64,000 bases of DNA from an uncultured Muribaculaceae bacterium (lineage in GTDB: Bacteria > Bacteroidota > Bacteroidia > Bacteroidales > Muribaculaceae), in the NCBI GenBank assembly GCA_910583525.1, contig CAJTXL010000003.1:70738-134737 (forward strand), written 5' to 3'. The notes beneath the pieces were generated by a model, which did no database searches, was not told the DNA's origin, and was given only the letters and a program-made list of their open reading frames with translations. Shown here piece after piece: positions 8,800 through 16,710 of the stretch (position 1 is its first letter; the number at the start of each line of letters is the position of its first letter). A program made the position numbers and the translations under genes.

Positions 8800-9765
8800 A
8801 TGAAAGGAACAATAATAGCCATAAGCTCGGCTTTTATACTCTCAATAGGCGCATCTGCACAAAACTACCAACTACCCGACCGCCACGCATCACAGCACGG
8901 AGCATTGCTCGCAAACCAAGGCAATGCCGGCATCACGGTCGAAAACACGGCAAAATATCTCGAAGAGCTCTTCAGCGAAGAAGAAGAGCCCGAATTTGAC
9001 ATATATACCGAAGGCTGGGACAGCCAACGGGTGAACTGCTACGCCGGCGTGGCAGTACCGCAGACTGCGACCATCGACGTGTCTAACTTCTCGATGCCGC
9101 ATCCGGGGTACATCACATCGCCCTACGGCTACCGCAGGCGCTTCCGCCGCATGCACAAAGGCGTCGACCTCAAAGTCAACATCGGCGACACCATCCGAGC
9201 CGCTTTCGACGGCCGTGTGCGCATAACAAACTTTGAACGCCGCGGCTACGGCAACTACGTTGTCGTACGCCACACCAACGACCTCGAAACCGTCTACGGC
9301 CACCTCTCTGGCTTCCTTGTAGAACCCGGCACATATGTCAAGGCCGGTCAGCCCATAGCCTTGGGCGGCAACACAGGGCGCTCCACCGGTCCGCACCTCC
9401 ATTTCGAGACACGCTATATGGGCTATGCCATAAACCCCTGCGGCATTTTCGACTTTGCGAACCAGACCACACATACCGACTCCTTCACATTCGACAAGAA
9501 CACATACCAGAACGCCCGCAACTATTCGCCATCAGCCAACAGCCAATATGCCAAGCAGTATCTCAAAGACAACCCCAACAAACCGTACGTAAGGGCATCC
9601 AATTATTCGGCAAAAAGCTCGTCTTCGACATACCGAGTGCGCAAAGGCGACTCGCTCAGCAAAATAGCGTCGCGAAACGGCACCACCGTAGCAAAACTTT
9701 GCCGCCTCAACGGAATAAAGACCACAACAAAGCTGCAGGTCGGACAACGACTCAAACTACGCTGA
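8800..9765 (+). CDS. M23 family metallopeptidase with LysM domain, secreted
   Basis: This 321-residue exported protein is a likely peptidoglycan endopeptidase or a regulator of one. A signal peptide ends near IGASAQ (residue ~21). The M23 domain (about residues 95-220) shows the zinc ligand pattern HKGVDL and HLHFE. A C-terminal LysM domain (about residues 275-321) starts at YRVRKGDSLSKIA and binds glycan strands. Low-complexity Ser/Asn/Tyr sequence links the two. It may be transcribed with ndk; a terminator follows it. Confidence 0.92.
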   Translation: MKGTIIAISSAFILSIGASAQNYQLPDRHASQHGALLANQGNAGITVENTAKYLEELFSEEEEPEFDIYTEGWDSQRVNCYAGVAVPQTATIDVSNFSMPHPGYITSPYGYRRRFRRMHKGVDLKVNIGDTIRAAFDGRVRITNFERRGYGNYVVVRHTNDLETVYGHLSGFLVEPGTYVKAGQPIALGGNTGRSTGPHLHFETRYMGYAINPCGIFDFANQTTHTDSFTFDKNTYQNARNYSPSANSQYAKQYLKDNPNKPYVRASNYSAKSSSSTYRVRKGDSLSKIASRNGTTVAKLCRLNGIKTTTKLQVGQRLKLR

Positions 9766-9788
9766 CGACAACCGAAGAAAAATATTAT

Positions 9789-9827
9789 CGCCCGACATCG
9801 CAACATATCGCCGTGTCGGGCGTTTTA
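9789..9827 (+). terminator. Intrinsic terminator after M23 peptidase
   Basis: CGCCCGACA and TGTCGGGCG form a 9-bp GC-rich stem followed by TTTTACTTT. Confidence 0.8.
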
Positions 9828-9870
9828 CTTTAACATAAAACAAACATAAAACAAAAACTAATATAACGAC

Positions 9871-10713
9871 ATGAAGACATCTACCATTATCGCGGCAACA
9901 GCCGCCACAGCAATACTGGCTCTCGGCGCATGCTCCAAAAGCACGCCCGACAATGTGTCTGACAGCATTTCGTTCGACAAGACCGAAGTGCAGAAATCAT
10001 ACCGTCTGATTGGAACAGCCGAAGACTTCGACACCGAAAACGACCTGAGCTTTGGATGTCAGGCCGACCTGCTGATACCGACATCGCTCCTCGGTCACGA
10101 CACAAAAGCGCTCCGGGACTCTATATTTTCCGCCGCATTCGACACCTGCGGCAACGCTACGACCGAGATTATTGCCGCATCGCTGCGCAAAGCGGCCACC
10201 GAAAGCGGATATGCTATCGCCGACACAATAATGCCCGACACTCTCATAAAACAGGAGCCGTCGTTCCTGAGCCGATACGACGGATTTTCGTCTACTGAGG
10301 GATATCTCGAAAGTGTAACCCCCAAGTACCTTGTGTACGCAGTTACAAACTCGATATACATGCCACGGGCAGCACACGGCATGTACACGACACGGTATAT
10401 CAACTACGACCTTGTCAGCGGCCGTGTCATAACCCTTCGCGAACTATTCACTGCACAAGGCCTCACTGAACTTCCTGCCTTAATCAAAGATAAAGCCGCA
10501 CAGATGGAGAGTGCAATAGGAAAAACCGAAATAACCGAGTTTCCGGCCAACGGAAACTTCTATGTCAATAACTCGGGCGAAATCGTATTCGCCTATCAGC
10601 CATACGAAGTAGCCTCGTATGCCCAAGGCGAAGTCCAAATTCCTATCCAGGCATACATGCTGTCGGAAATCCTAAGCCCGTTCGGAAACGATTTTCTGCT
10701 CGGCAGTCATTGA
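9871..10713 (+). CDS. Lipoprotein with DUF3298-like domain
   Basis: The 280-residue protein begins with a lipoprotein signal; the lipobox LGAC puts the lipidated Cys at C21. The C-terminal half contains YDLVSGRVITLRELF and, near the end, FAYQPYEVASYAQGE, which fit the DUF3298/RsiV-like family found in Gram-negative envelope lipoproteins and anti-sigma proteins. No partner sigma factor is adjacent. Function is unknown; a cell-envelope role is inferred. It converges with rfbC on a shared palindromic terminator. Confidence 0.8.
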   Translation: MKTSTIIAATAATAILALGACSKSTPDNVSDSISFDKTEVQKSYRLIGTAEDFDTENDLSFGCQADLLIPTSLLGHDTKALRDSIFSAAFDTCGNATTEIIAASLRKAATESGYAIADTIMPDTLIKQEPSFLSRYDGFSSTEGYLESVTPKYLVYAVTNSIYMPRAAHGMYTTRYINYDLVSGRVITLRELFTAQGLTELPALIKDKAAQMESAIGKTEITEFPANGNFYVNNSGEIVFAYQPYEVASYAQGEVQIPIQAYMLSEILSPFGNDFLLGSH

Positions 10714-10728
10714 CAAGCACCACTTTAC

Positions 10729-10766
10729 GACGATAGGTTCAAGACGCGCGTCTTGAACCTATTGTC
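10729..10766. terminator. Bidirectional hairpin between convergent genes
   Basis: GACGATAGGTTCAAGACG and CGTCTTGAACCTATTGTC pair over 18 positions with a single G-U. The hairpin lies between the convergent DUF3298-like lipoprotein and rfbC genes. Confidence 0.75.
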
Positions 10767-10797
10767 GTTTATGATGGGGATTCCACCAAAACAGATG

Positions 10798-11349
10798 TCA
10801 GCTGAATTTCTCGCATTCGTTCCAAGCTACGCCTGCGGCGTCTTTTGCCGACAGGAGCATGGTTTCGCGGTCAAACGGCCACGCGACACCTACCGTGGGG
10901 TCATCGAACATGAGCGTGCGTTCGGCATCGGGGCAATAGTAGTTGTCGACCTTGTAGCTGAAACGTGCCGTGTCTGACAGCACTGCAAATCCGTGGGCGA
11001 AACCCCTTGGAATGAAGAGCTGGCGGCCGTTGTCAGATGAAAGCTCAACGCATATGTGCCGCCCGAATGTAGGCGACGAAATGCGCAGGTCGACGGCGAT
11101 GTCGATTATGCACCCTTCGCTCACCCTCACGAGTTTCGCCTGCGAGGCGTCGCCGGCCTGGTAATGCAGGCCGCGTACGACACCGCGGTGCGACAGCGAT
11201 TCGTTTTCCTGCACGAAATCCACCTTGCGGCCAATGGCGCGTTCGAACTCGTCGCGCCTGAAAGTCTCGCAAAAGTATCCGCGTTTGTCGAAATGGCGCT
11301 CAGGCTCGATGAGCCATACGCCAGGAATGGCGGTAGGGGTATATTTCAT
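10798..11349 (-). CDS. rfbC: dTDP-4-dehydrorhamnose 3,5-epimerase
   Basis: RfbC (RmlC) epimerises dTDP-4-keto-6-deoxyglucose at C3 and C5 in dTDP-L-rhamnose synthesis. The 183 residues are the usual length. RGVVRGLHYQ carries the catalytic His, and FIPRGFAHGF is the second family signature. The frame stays open upstream through repeated sequence, but the ATG at 11349 (MKYTPTAIPG) is the family start, and a -7 box TACCTTTG on the minus strand lies at 11380-11387. It stands alone here; rmlA, rmlB and rmlD are not in the window. Confidence 0.95.
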   Translation of the reverse strand: MKYTPTAIPGVWLIEPERHFDKRGYFCETFRRDEFERAIGRKVDFVQENESLSHRGVVRGLHYQAGDASQAKLVRVSEGCIIDIAVDLRISSPTFGRHICVELSSDNGRQLFIPRGFAHGFAVLSDTARFSYKVDNYYCPDAERTLMFDDPTVGVAWPFDRETMLLSAKDAAGVAWNECEKFS

Positions 11350-11416
11350 GCTGTCGAAATAGTGTGTATAAAACTTGCGCAAAGGTACAAAAAATACGTG
11401 ATTATTTCGTAGCGTT

Positions 11417-11565
11417 GGCCTTGCCTTAAATACTCTCACTCGGCAATGGCAAAATAAATTTTGTTTTGCTCTCGACTTATTCGTATTTTTGGGCTTCGCC
11501 TTAAATACTCTCGCTCGGCAATGGCAAAATAAATTTTGCATTGCGCTCGCTTATTCGTATTTTTG
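11417..11565 (+). repeat. Tandem 75-bp repeat, each copy carrying a promoter
   Basis: Two copies (11417-11491 and 11492-11565) share CCTTAAATACTCTC, CTCGGCAATGGCAAAATAAA and TTATTCGTATTTTTG. Each contains a -33 TTTG (11460 and 11535) and a -7 TATTTTTG (11484 and 11558) with 20 and 19 nt spacing, pointing toward recQ. Confidence 0.8.
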
Positions 11566-11569
11566 CAAT

Positions 11570-13750
11570 GTGCAAGAACAACAGGCAACATATAATACGC
11601 AGCTATACAGCCGTGCCGTCGGACTGCTGACAAAGTTTTACGGCTACCGCTCGTTCCGTCCGGGGCAGTACGAAGTCATCGAAGCCGTGGCGTCGGGGCG
11701 CGACGCAGTGGTGCTGCTTCCGACCGGCGGAGGCAAGTCGCTGTGCTTCCAGATGCCGGCATTGCTCTCCGACGGTGTCGCTGTGGTGGTCTCTCCTCTG
11801 ATAGCCCTTATGCAGGACCAGACACAGGCGCTTGTCGCCAACGGCATACCGGCGGCGGCAATACACTCGAACCAGGATGAGGCCTACAACCGTTCGGCCA
11901 TGGAAGCCGCCTTTGCCAGAAAACTCAAATTGCTGTACACCTCGCCCGAAAGGCTGCTGCAGGAGTTCGACTATTGGAAACGGCTCAACATAAGCCTCTT
12001 TGCCATCGACGAGGCACATTGCATATCGCAGTGGGGTCATGATTTCCGGCCCGACTACACTTCGCTCGCCAAAATCAAAGAAGAACTGCCCGAAGTCCCG
12101 GTTGTGGCTCTTACGGCCACTGCCGACAGGCTTACGCGCGACGACATAATAGCACAGCTGAAACTGCGCGACCCCTACTGCCTGCTCGGCTCTTTCGACA
12201 GGCCCAACATATCGCTCCGCGCATATTCCAACCCCGGCATGAAGCCACGGATGAAGTTCATAGCCGAACTCGTCAAAAAATATCCGCAGGACTCGGGCAT
12301 AGCCTACTGCCTGTCGCGCGACGGCGCCATGCGCACCCATCAGGCCCTTTCGGCCATGGGAGTGCGTTCGGTGTGCTACCATGCAGGCATGTCGGCAGCC
12401 GAGCGCGACCGCTCTATGCGCGCGTTCCTCAACGGCGACGCACAAGTTGTGTGCGCCACGGTGGCTTTCGGCATGGGCATAGACAAAAGCAACATCCGCT
12501 GGGTGGTGCACAACAATATGCCGGGCAACATAGAGAGCTACTATCAGGAAATAGGACGCGCCGGCCGCGACGGACTCCCGGCCGAGGCCATCCTGTTCTA
12601 TTCCTACGGCGACGTAATCACACTGCGCAAGTTTGCCGAGGAGTCGGGGCGGCAGGGCGTCAACCTCGAAAAACTCGGTCGTATGCAAGCTTATGCCGAA
12701 GCCAAAGTGTGCCGTCGCCGCATTCTGCTGAGCTATTTCAGCGAAGAGCGCGACTGCGACTGCGGCAACTGCGACATATGCCGCAATCCGCCATCGCGCT
12801 TCGACGGCACTATTCTTGCCCAAAAAGCACTCAGCGCCGTTATGCGCACCGGCGGCACCGACATAGGCATATTCACCCTCGTAAACATACTCAGGGGTGC
12901 ACGCCGTTCCGACATCGTGCGCGAGGGCTACGACCGCATCCGCACCTTCGGAGCCGGAGCCGACTTGTCGCAACAGCAATGGAACGACTACATTTCGCAG
13001 ATGGTGCAGCTCGGCGTGTTTGAAATCGCATACGACGACGGCAACCATCTACGTGTGACCGCCTACGGCATGAAGATACTGAAGGGTCAGGCAACTTTGG
13101 CACTGTCGACCTACGTTCCGCCACAGCCTGCGGCAAAAACGAAAGGCAAGGCCAAGGCCATTATCGAGAACGTGCCTACCGACCCCGTGCAGCAGCTTTT
13201 CGAGCAGCTGAAAGCGGTGCGAACCGACCTTTCGCGCAAAGAGGGCATTCCGCCCTACCTCATCTTCAGCGACGCCACACTCCTCGACATGGCAACTCGG
13301 CGCCCGGCCGACATCGACGGCATGCTGCAGGTCAACGGCGTAGGCGAGAAGAAAGCCGTACGCTTCGGCAAACGCTTCCTTGCCGCCGTGCGCAAGTTCG
13401 AAGGACTTGCGGCATCGTCGCCTGCCGGAACGAGCCTGAAAGAGACCCTGATACTATTCAACGCTGGCGAAAGCCTCGGCGACATCGCATCGCTCAAAGG
13501 TGTAAAAATCGGCACCATACACACGCATATAGCCCAACTTATAGAGGGCGGATTCATAAACACTTTCGGCAGTTTCATAAGCCGTAAGGAGTACGAAACG
13601 ATTGTGAACGAGCTGCAGTCAAATCCGGAAGGCGCCTACGACAGGCTGAAAGAAGATTTTTCGTCGGGCATCATATCGATAGCCCGTGCCATAGGGCGCG
13701 TCAAGGGCGTGCTGTCCTACGAAAAAAGCCCCAATTCCACCTTAGAATAA
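11570..13750 (+). CDS. recQ: ATP-dependent DNA helicase RecQ
   Basis: RecQ unwinds DNA 3' to 5' in recombination and fork repair. With the GTG start at 11570 the protein has 726 residues. It shows Walker A LLPTGGGKSLCFQ near residue 50, DEAH at residues 147-150, the zinc-binding cysteines CRRR...CDCGNCDIC near 385-405, an HRDC domain (about 540-615), and a C-terminal helix-turn-helix-like region. The open frame extends to 11489, but only through promoter repeats and a TTG codon. The nearest -7 box ends at 11565, so the transcript may start at or next to the GTG. tsaE follows after 18 nt. Confidence 0.93.
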   Translation: MQEQQATYNTQLYSRAVGLLTKFYGYRSFRPGQYEVIEAVASGRDAVVLLPTGGGKSLCFQMPALLSDGVAVVVSPLIALMQDQTQALVANGIPAAAIHSNQDEAYNRSAMEAAFARKLKLLYTSPERLLQEFDYWKRLNISLFAIDEAHCISQWGHDFRPDYTSLAKIKEELPEVPVVALTATADRLTRDDIIAQLKLRDPYCLLGSFDRPNISLRAYSNPGMKPRMKFIAELVKKYPQDSGIAYCLSRDGAMRTHQALSAMGVRSVCYHAGMSAAERDRSMRAFLNGDAQVVCATVAFGMGIDKSNIRWVVHNNMPGNIESYYQEIGRAGRDGLPAEAILFYSYGDVITLRKFAEESGRQGVNLEKLGRMQAYAEAKVCRRRILLSYFSEERDCDCGNCDICRNPPSRFDGTILAQKALSAVMRTGGTDIGIFTLVNILRGARRSDIVREGYDRIRTFGAGADLSQQQWNDYISQMVQLGVFEIAYDDGNHLRVTAYGMKILKGQATLALSTYVPPQPAAKTKGKAKAIIENVPTDPVQQLFEQLKAVRTDLSRKEGIPPYLIFSDATLLDMATRRPADIDGMLQVNGVGEKKAVRFGKRFLAAVRKFEGLAASSPAGTSLKETLILFNAGESLGDIASLKGVKIGTIHTHIAQLIEGGFINTFGSFISRKEYETIVNELQSNPEGAYDRLKEDFSSGIISIARAIGRVKGVLSYEKSPNSTLE

Positions 13751-13768
13751 CCACAACACCGCATAACG

Positions 13769-14194
13769 ATGAAAACCATAAACGTACCCAATCTCGAAGC
13801 GCTTCCGGCTGCCGCACGTGAGTTTGCAGCCATGATGGGCGACAACACCGTCTTTGCTTTCTACGGCGACATGGGCGCCGGAAAGACCACTTTCATAAAC
13901 GAACTTTGCCGCACACTCGGCGTAGACAGCGACGACACCGCATCGCCGACATTCGCCCTAATCAACGAATACCGCTCCGACACAACCGCCGAGCTTATCT
14001 ACCATTTCGATTTTTACCGTATCGACGATCTCGACGAGGCCATCGACCTCGGCGTAGAAGACTATTTCGATTCGGGTGCCGTATGCCTGCTCGAATGGCC
14101 TGAGAAAATAACTCCACTGCTGCCGTCGGACACCGTCAGCGTGCGCATACGCGTCAACGATGATGACTCGCGTACCATCGAGGTGTCGGAATGA
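13769..14194 (+). CDS. tsaE: tRNA threonylcarbamoyladenosine biosynthesis ATPase TsaE
   Basis: TsaE is the P-loop ATPase that works with TsaB and TsaD to make t6A37 in tRNAs reading ANN codons. The 141 residues carry Walker A GDMGAGKT at 33-40, SPTFALINEY near residue 53, and the YHFDFYRI segment typical of the family. The stop overlaps the birA start as ATGA. Confidence 0.95.
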   Translation: MKTINVPNLEALPAAAREFAAMMGDNTVFAFYGDMGAGKTTFINELCRTLGVDSDDTASPTFALINEYRSDTTAELIYHFDFYRIDDLDEAIDLGVEDYFDSGAVCLLEWPEKITPLLPSDTVSVRIRVNDDDSRTIEVSE

Positions 14195-14919
14195 GCGTAA
14201 GCATAAAAAACATCGACAGCTGCCGCTCGACCAACGCCCTGCTCGCAGATATGACCGACGCGCCGCACGCCACCGTCGTAGCCACGCGCGAACAGACCGC
14301 AGGCCGCGGACAGCGCGGCAACTGCTGGGAAGCCGAACCCGGCAAGAACCTTACGTTTTCGATGCTGCTGCGTCCTGCGGCGATGCACGCCTCGCGACAG
14401 TTCGAGCTGTCGATGGCTGTGTCGCTCGCCGTGGCCGACGCCATCGATGCCGCGCTTCCCGAGGGCATATCCACGCAGATAAAATGGCCCAACGACATAT
14501 ACGTAGGCCTCGAAAAAATCTGCGGCATACTTATCGAAAACAAACTTTCCGGGTCTTACATTGAGCGCTCGATTGCCGGGATAGGAATAAATGTGAACCA
14601 AGACGTGTTCGTTTCCGACGCGCCTAACCCGACATCGGTAATACTTAAAAACGGCGGACGCACTACCGACCTGGCCACGATGCTTGCCGACGTGGCCGAC
14701 CGCATTTGGCGAGGCTTCGCGGATTATGAAGAAACCGGCGATACCGTGGCTTTGAAAGAGCGCTATATGTCGCGCCTGATGTGGACCGACGGGCTTCATC
14801 CTTTCGAAGATGCCGACGGCGCTTTCGATGCCCGTATATGCGACGTCGAGCCTGACGGCACGCTCGTGCTGTCGAACGGAAAGCGCTACGCCTTCAAAGA
14901 GGTGAGCTACCGCTTCTGA
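14191..14919 (+). CDS. birA: Biotin-[acetyl-CoA-carboxylase] ligase
   Basis: BirA activates biotin as biotinyl-AMP and attaches it to carrier proteins. The 242-residue form lacks the N-terminal DNA-binding domain of E. coli BirA, so it is a monofunctional ligase. REQTAGRGQRGNCWEAEPG is the biotinyl-AMP loop, and IKWPNDIY with GILIEN are further family motifs. It is translationally coupled to tsaE through ATGA. Confidence 0.95.
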   Translation: MSVSIKNIDSCRSTNALLADMTDAPHATVVATREQTAGRGQRGNCWEAEPGKNLTFSMLLRPAAMHASRQFELSMAVSLAVADAIDAALPEGISTQIKWPNDIYVGLEKICGILIENKLSGSYIERSIAGIGINVNQDVFVSDAPNPTSVILKNGGRTTDLATMLADVADRIWRGFADYEETGDTVALKERYMSRLMWTDGLHPFEDADGAFDARICDVEPDGTLVLSNGKRYAFKEVSYRF

Positions 14920-14981
14920 AAAAAATGATACTTGCCGGACTACAATAAAATGGCTTTCAAACGAACTTTGTATCCAATTTA

Positions 14982-15013
14982 TTTGTCAAATTATTACTAA
15001 TTAGTTATCTTTG
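14982..15013 (+). promoter_or_regulatory. higBA promoter with ACTAATTAGT palindrome between boxes
   Basis: A -33 TTTG (14982-14985) and -7 TATCTTTG (15006-15013) are spaced by 20 nt. A perfect 10-bp palindrome ACTAATTAGT (14996-15005) abuts the -7 box, where an autorepressor such as the downstream HTH antitoxin could bind. Confidence 0.65.
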
Positions 15014-15017
15014 CGCT

Positions 15018-15383
15018 ATGAATGACGAAGGACACAAAGGCGAATATATCCGCACAGTTTACAAAACGCCTGAGTTTGATTCGTTTTATAACTCGTTGCC
15101 TATCAAAACACAAAATAAATTCGACTTTGTAATAAATGTAATTTCAACAATTTACAACGTTCCTGTCAAATTCATCAAGCATCTCGAAAATACCGACCTT
15201 TATGAAATGAGAGTTTTGGTCGGCTCAAATGAATATCGAACGGTTCTTTTTGCCATTGACCATAGCAATGTTATTGAAGCAAAGAAAATTATCTTGCTTA
15301 ACGGTTTTCTCAAAAAAGACACTAAAGACTATCGAAAACATGTCGAGAAGGCTTTAACAATCCTTGATAATTTGGAATTATGA
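15018..15383 (+). CDS. higB: Toxin of HigB/RelE type (Gp49-like family)
   Basis: The 121-residue protein resembles phage-derived Gp49/HigB toxins, ribosome-dependent mRNA nucleases of the RelE fold. Visible markers are FDSFYNSL near the N-terminus, the strand segment LYEMRVLVGSNEYRTVLF and the late IILLNGFLKKD. It overlaps the downstream HTH gene by ATGA, the standard toxin-first higBA order. The -7 box ends 5 nt before the ATG, so the message may be almost leaderless. Local base composition is more AT-rich than neighbouring genes, consistent with recent transfer. Confidence 0.85.
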   Translation: MNDEGHKGEYIRTVYKTPEFDSFYNSLPIKTQNKFDFVINVISTIYNVPVKFIKHLENTDLYEMRVLVGSNEYRTVLFAIDHSNVIEAKKIILLNGFLKKDTKDYRKHVEKALTILDNLEL

Positions 15384-15694
15384 GACAGATAGACCCCACT
15401 AAATTAGCTACATTGGCAATTGCCAACGATACCCTCGACGAAAAATATGGTCGGTTCGGGACTTCAGAGCGCGAACAGTTCGACGAACAAGCTATCGCAT
15501 GGTTTTACGGCAGTATGTTACGGGAACGCCGTAAAGAGCTTAAACTGACCCAAAAACAACTCGCTGAAAAACTTGGCCGTGAGCAAAGCTATATCGCGAG
15601 GGTTGAAAATGGTAAAGCCGACATCCAACTTTCGAGTTTCTTCCGCATAGCCGCTGTTCTCGGCATACAGTTTATACCTTCTTTCATCAACTGA
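15380..15694 (+). CDS. higA: Antitoxin of HigA type, HTH-XRE
   Basis: The 104-residue protein has a C-terminal Cro/C1-type helix-turn-helix at about residues 52-95: LTQKQLAEKLGREQSYIARVE. The first half, including EQFDEQAIAWFYG, is likely the toxin-binding and dimer part. The start overlaps higB as ATGA. By analogy it neutralises HigB and represses the promoter at 14982-15013. Confidence 0.88.
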   Translation: MRQIDPTKLATLAIANDTLDEKYGRFGTSEREQFDEQAIAWFYGSMLRERRKELKLTQKQLAEKLGREQSYIARVENGKADIQLSSFFRIAAVLGIQFIPSFIN

Positions 15695-15700
15695 TTTTTT

Positions 15701-15895
15701 TAAGTAACTCGCAAAAATTAGCTAATGCTTATTTGAGAAGGATTTTCGAGCGATTTTGGGCATGGAGCAAAGGAGTGTAGCGAGCTACACGACTGAGCGA
15801 CAGGCACAAAAGCGCCGAAAAGACGAACAAAGAAGCATTAGCCCGTAGGGTTACTTGACAAAACTTATTATAAACTAATTTTTGTGAGTTACTTA
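15701..15895. repeat. Fold-back (MITE-like) element, TAAGTAACTC family, copy 1
   Basis: The 195-bp element has terminal inverted repeats TAAGTAACTCGCAAAAATTAG and its inverse with one mismatch. Inner pairs are CTAATGCTT/AAGCATTAG, TTTTCG/CGAAAA, GCGATTTTGGGC/GCACAAAAGCGC and the hairpin GTGTAGC-GA-GCTACAC. It is almost identical to the copy at 43810-44005, differing only in an AT-rich stretch near the right end. The element ends one base before the next gene's first ATG. Confidence 0.85.
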
Positions 15896-15896
15896 T

Positions 15897-16415
15897 ATGA
15901 ATAGAGGCAAATTGATGGAGCGGCTAAGTGCACTCAAAAGCAGGGAGAAGGTGCGAGTTCTTTTCGTGTGTTTGGGCAACATATGCCGCTCACCGGCAGC
16001 CGAAGGCGTTTTGCGCGACATTGTCGCACGGCGCGGAACCTCTTCGCGTTGGATGATAGACTCGGCCGGTACAGGCCGGTGGCACATAGGACAGCTTCCC
16101 GACAAACGCATGCGCATCCACGCCCGTCGGCGCGGCATCGAGCTGACGCATATATGCCGCCAAGTGCGCGAAGCCGATTTCGACGATTTCGACCTTATAA
16201 TACCCATGGACGGCCAAAACGAGGCCGACCTAAGGGCATTGGCGCCGACATCAGAAGCCGCCGGACGCATCATACCCATGGCTGCTTTCGTCAGCAAAGC
16301 CATGCGCTTCGACTACATCCCCGACCCCTACTACGAGGGAGCCGAAGGCTTCGAACTTGTACTCGATTTGCTTGAAGACGGCTGCCAACGCCTTGCCGAT
16401 GCAATAGAGGATTGA
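15897..16415 (+). CDS. Low-molecular-weight protein-tyrosine phosphatase
   Basis: This 172-residue cytoplasmic phosphatase has the P-loop CLGNICRS with nucleophile C25 and the general-acid motif DPYYEG near residue 142. Members act on phosphotyrosine proteins, often tyrosine kinases for polysaccharide export, or on small phosphoesters. The first ATG (15897) lies directly after a fold-back element; the ATG at 15915 (MERLSALK) is an equally possible start and would give 166 residues. No kinase partner is adjacent. Confidence 0.9.
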   Translation: MNRGKLMERLSALKSREKVRVLFVCLGNICRSPAAEGVLRDIVARRGTSSRWMIDSAGTGRWHIGQLPDKRMRIHARRRGIELTHICRQVREADFDDFDLIIPMDGQNEADLRALAPTSEAAGRIIPMAAFVSKAMRFDYIPDPYYEGAEGFELVLDLLEDGCQRLADAIED

Positions 16416-16436
16416 CACAAACCCCGTAGGGGTAGA

Positions 16437-16544
16437 GAGGGTGTTGCAGAACTCCAAAAAATCACTTGTTTTTACATTCGTTAACGCGATATGAGCCTTG
16501 TAAGGCATATCGAATTTTGATAAAATGAGTTCTGCAACACCCTC
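16437..16544. repeat. 108-bp palindromic element with perfect 18-bp inverted ends
   Basis: GAGGGTGTTGCAGAACTC (16437-16454) is repeated exactly inverted at 16527-16544. An internal near-palindrome CGATATGAGCCTT-GT-AAGGCATATCG folds at about 16487-16512. There is no coding potential. Confidence 0.8.
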
Positions 16545-16556
16545 AAACAAAATTAG

Positions 16557-16691
16557 CCCGTGGCAAGCGCCCCATAGGTGGCGTGCAGCCACGGGTTTAT
16601 TGCATCTCTTAAAAGAGCACCCCATAAGGCGGTGCGATAATCCCGTGCCTACGCTCATATCGCGCTACGCTGTAGCACTTTGTATTGTCGG
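16557..16691. repeat. REP-like element related to 3211-3520
   Basis: CCCGTGGCAAGCGCC and GCAGCCACGGG form a hairpin around a GCCCC-GGTGGC core as at 3257. GCGATAATCCCGTGCCTACG, then GCGCTACGCTGTAGCACTTT and GTATTGTCGGG, match the reverse complement of the 3.3-kb composite with an internal deletion. Confidence 0.7.
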
Positions 16692-16710
16692 GTCGTGGCG
16701 AACAGCCGTT

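Noticed and set aside
11350..11541. N-terminal extension of rfbC
   Set aside because: The extension translates the promoter repeats, contains the same peptide twice and is absent from the family; the ATG at 11349 fits.
11603..13048. Long antisense frame (481 codons) inside recQ
   Set aside because: It is the complement of a well-supported gene; GC-rich codon use leaves the opposite frame open. Composition rich in Val, Ala, His and Arg is typical of such shadows.
15018..15694. Prophage remnant suggested by the Gp49-like toxin and XRE regulator
   Set aside because: No integrase, structural or lysis genes nearby; the pair is explained by a HigBA toxin-antitoxin module.
3137..16691. Possible CRISPR arrays among the repeated sequences
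   Set aside because: Repeats are palindromic elements with no regular spacer series, and no cas genes are present.
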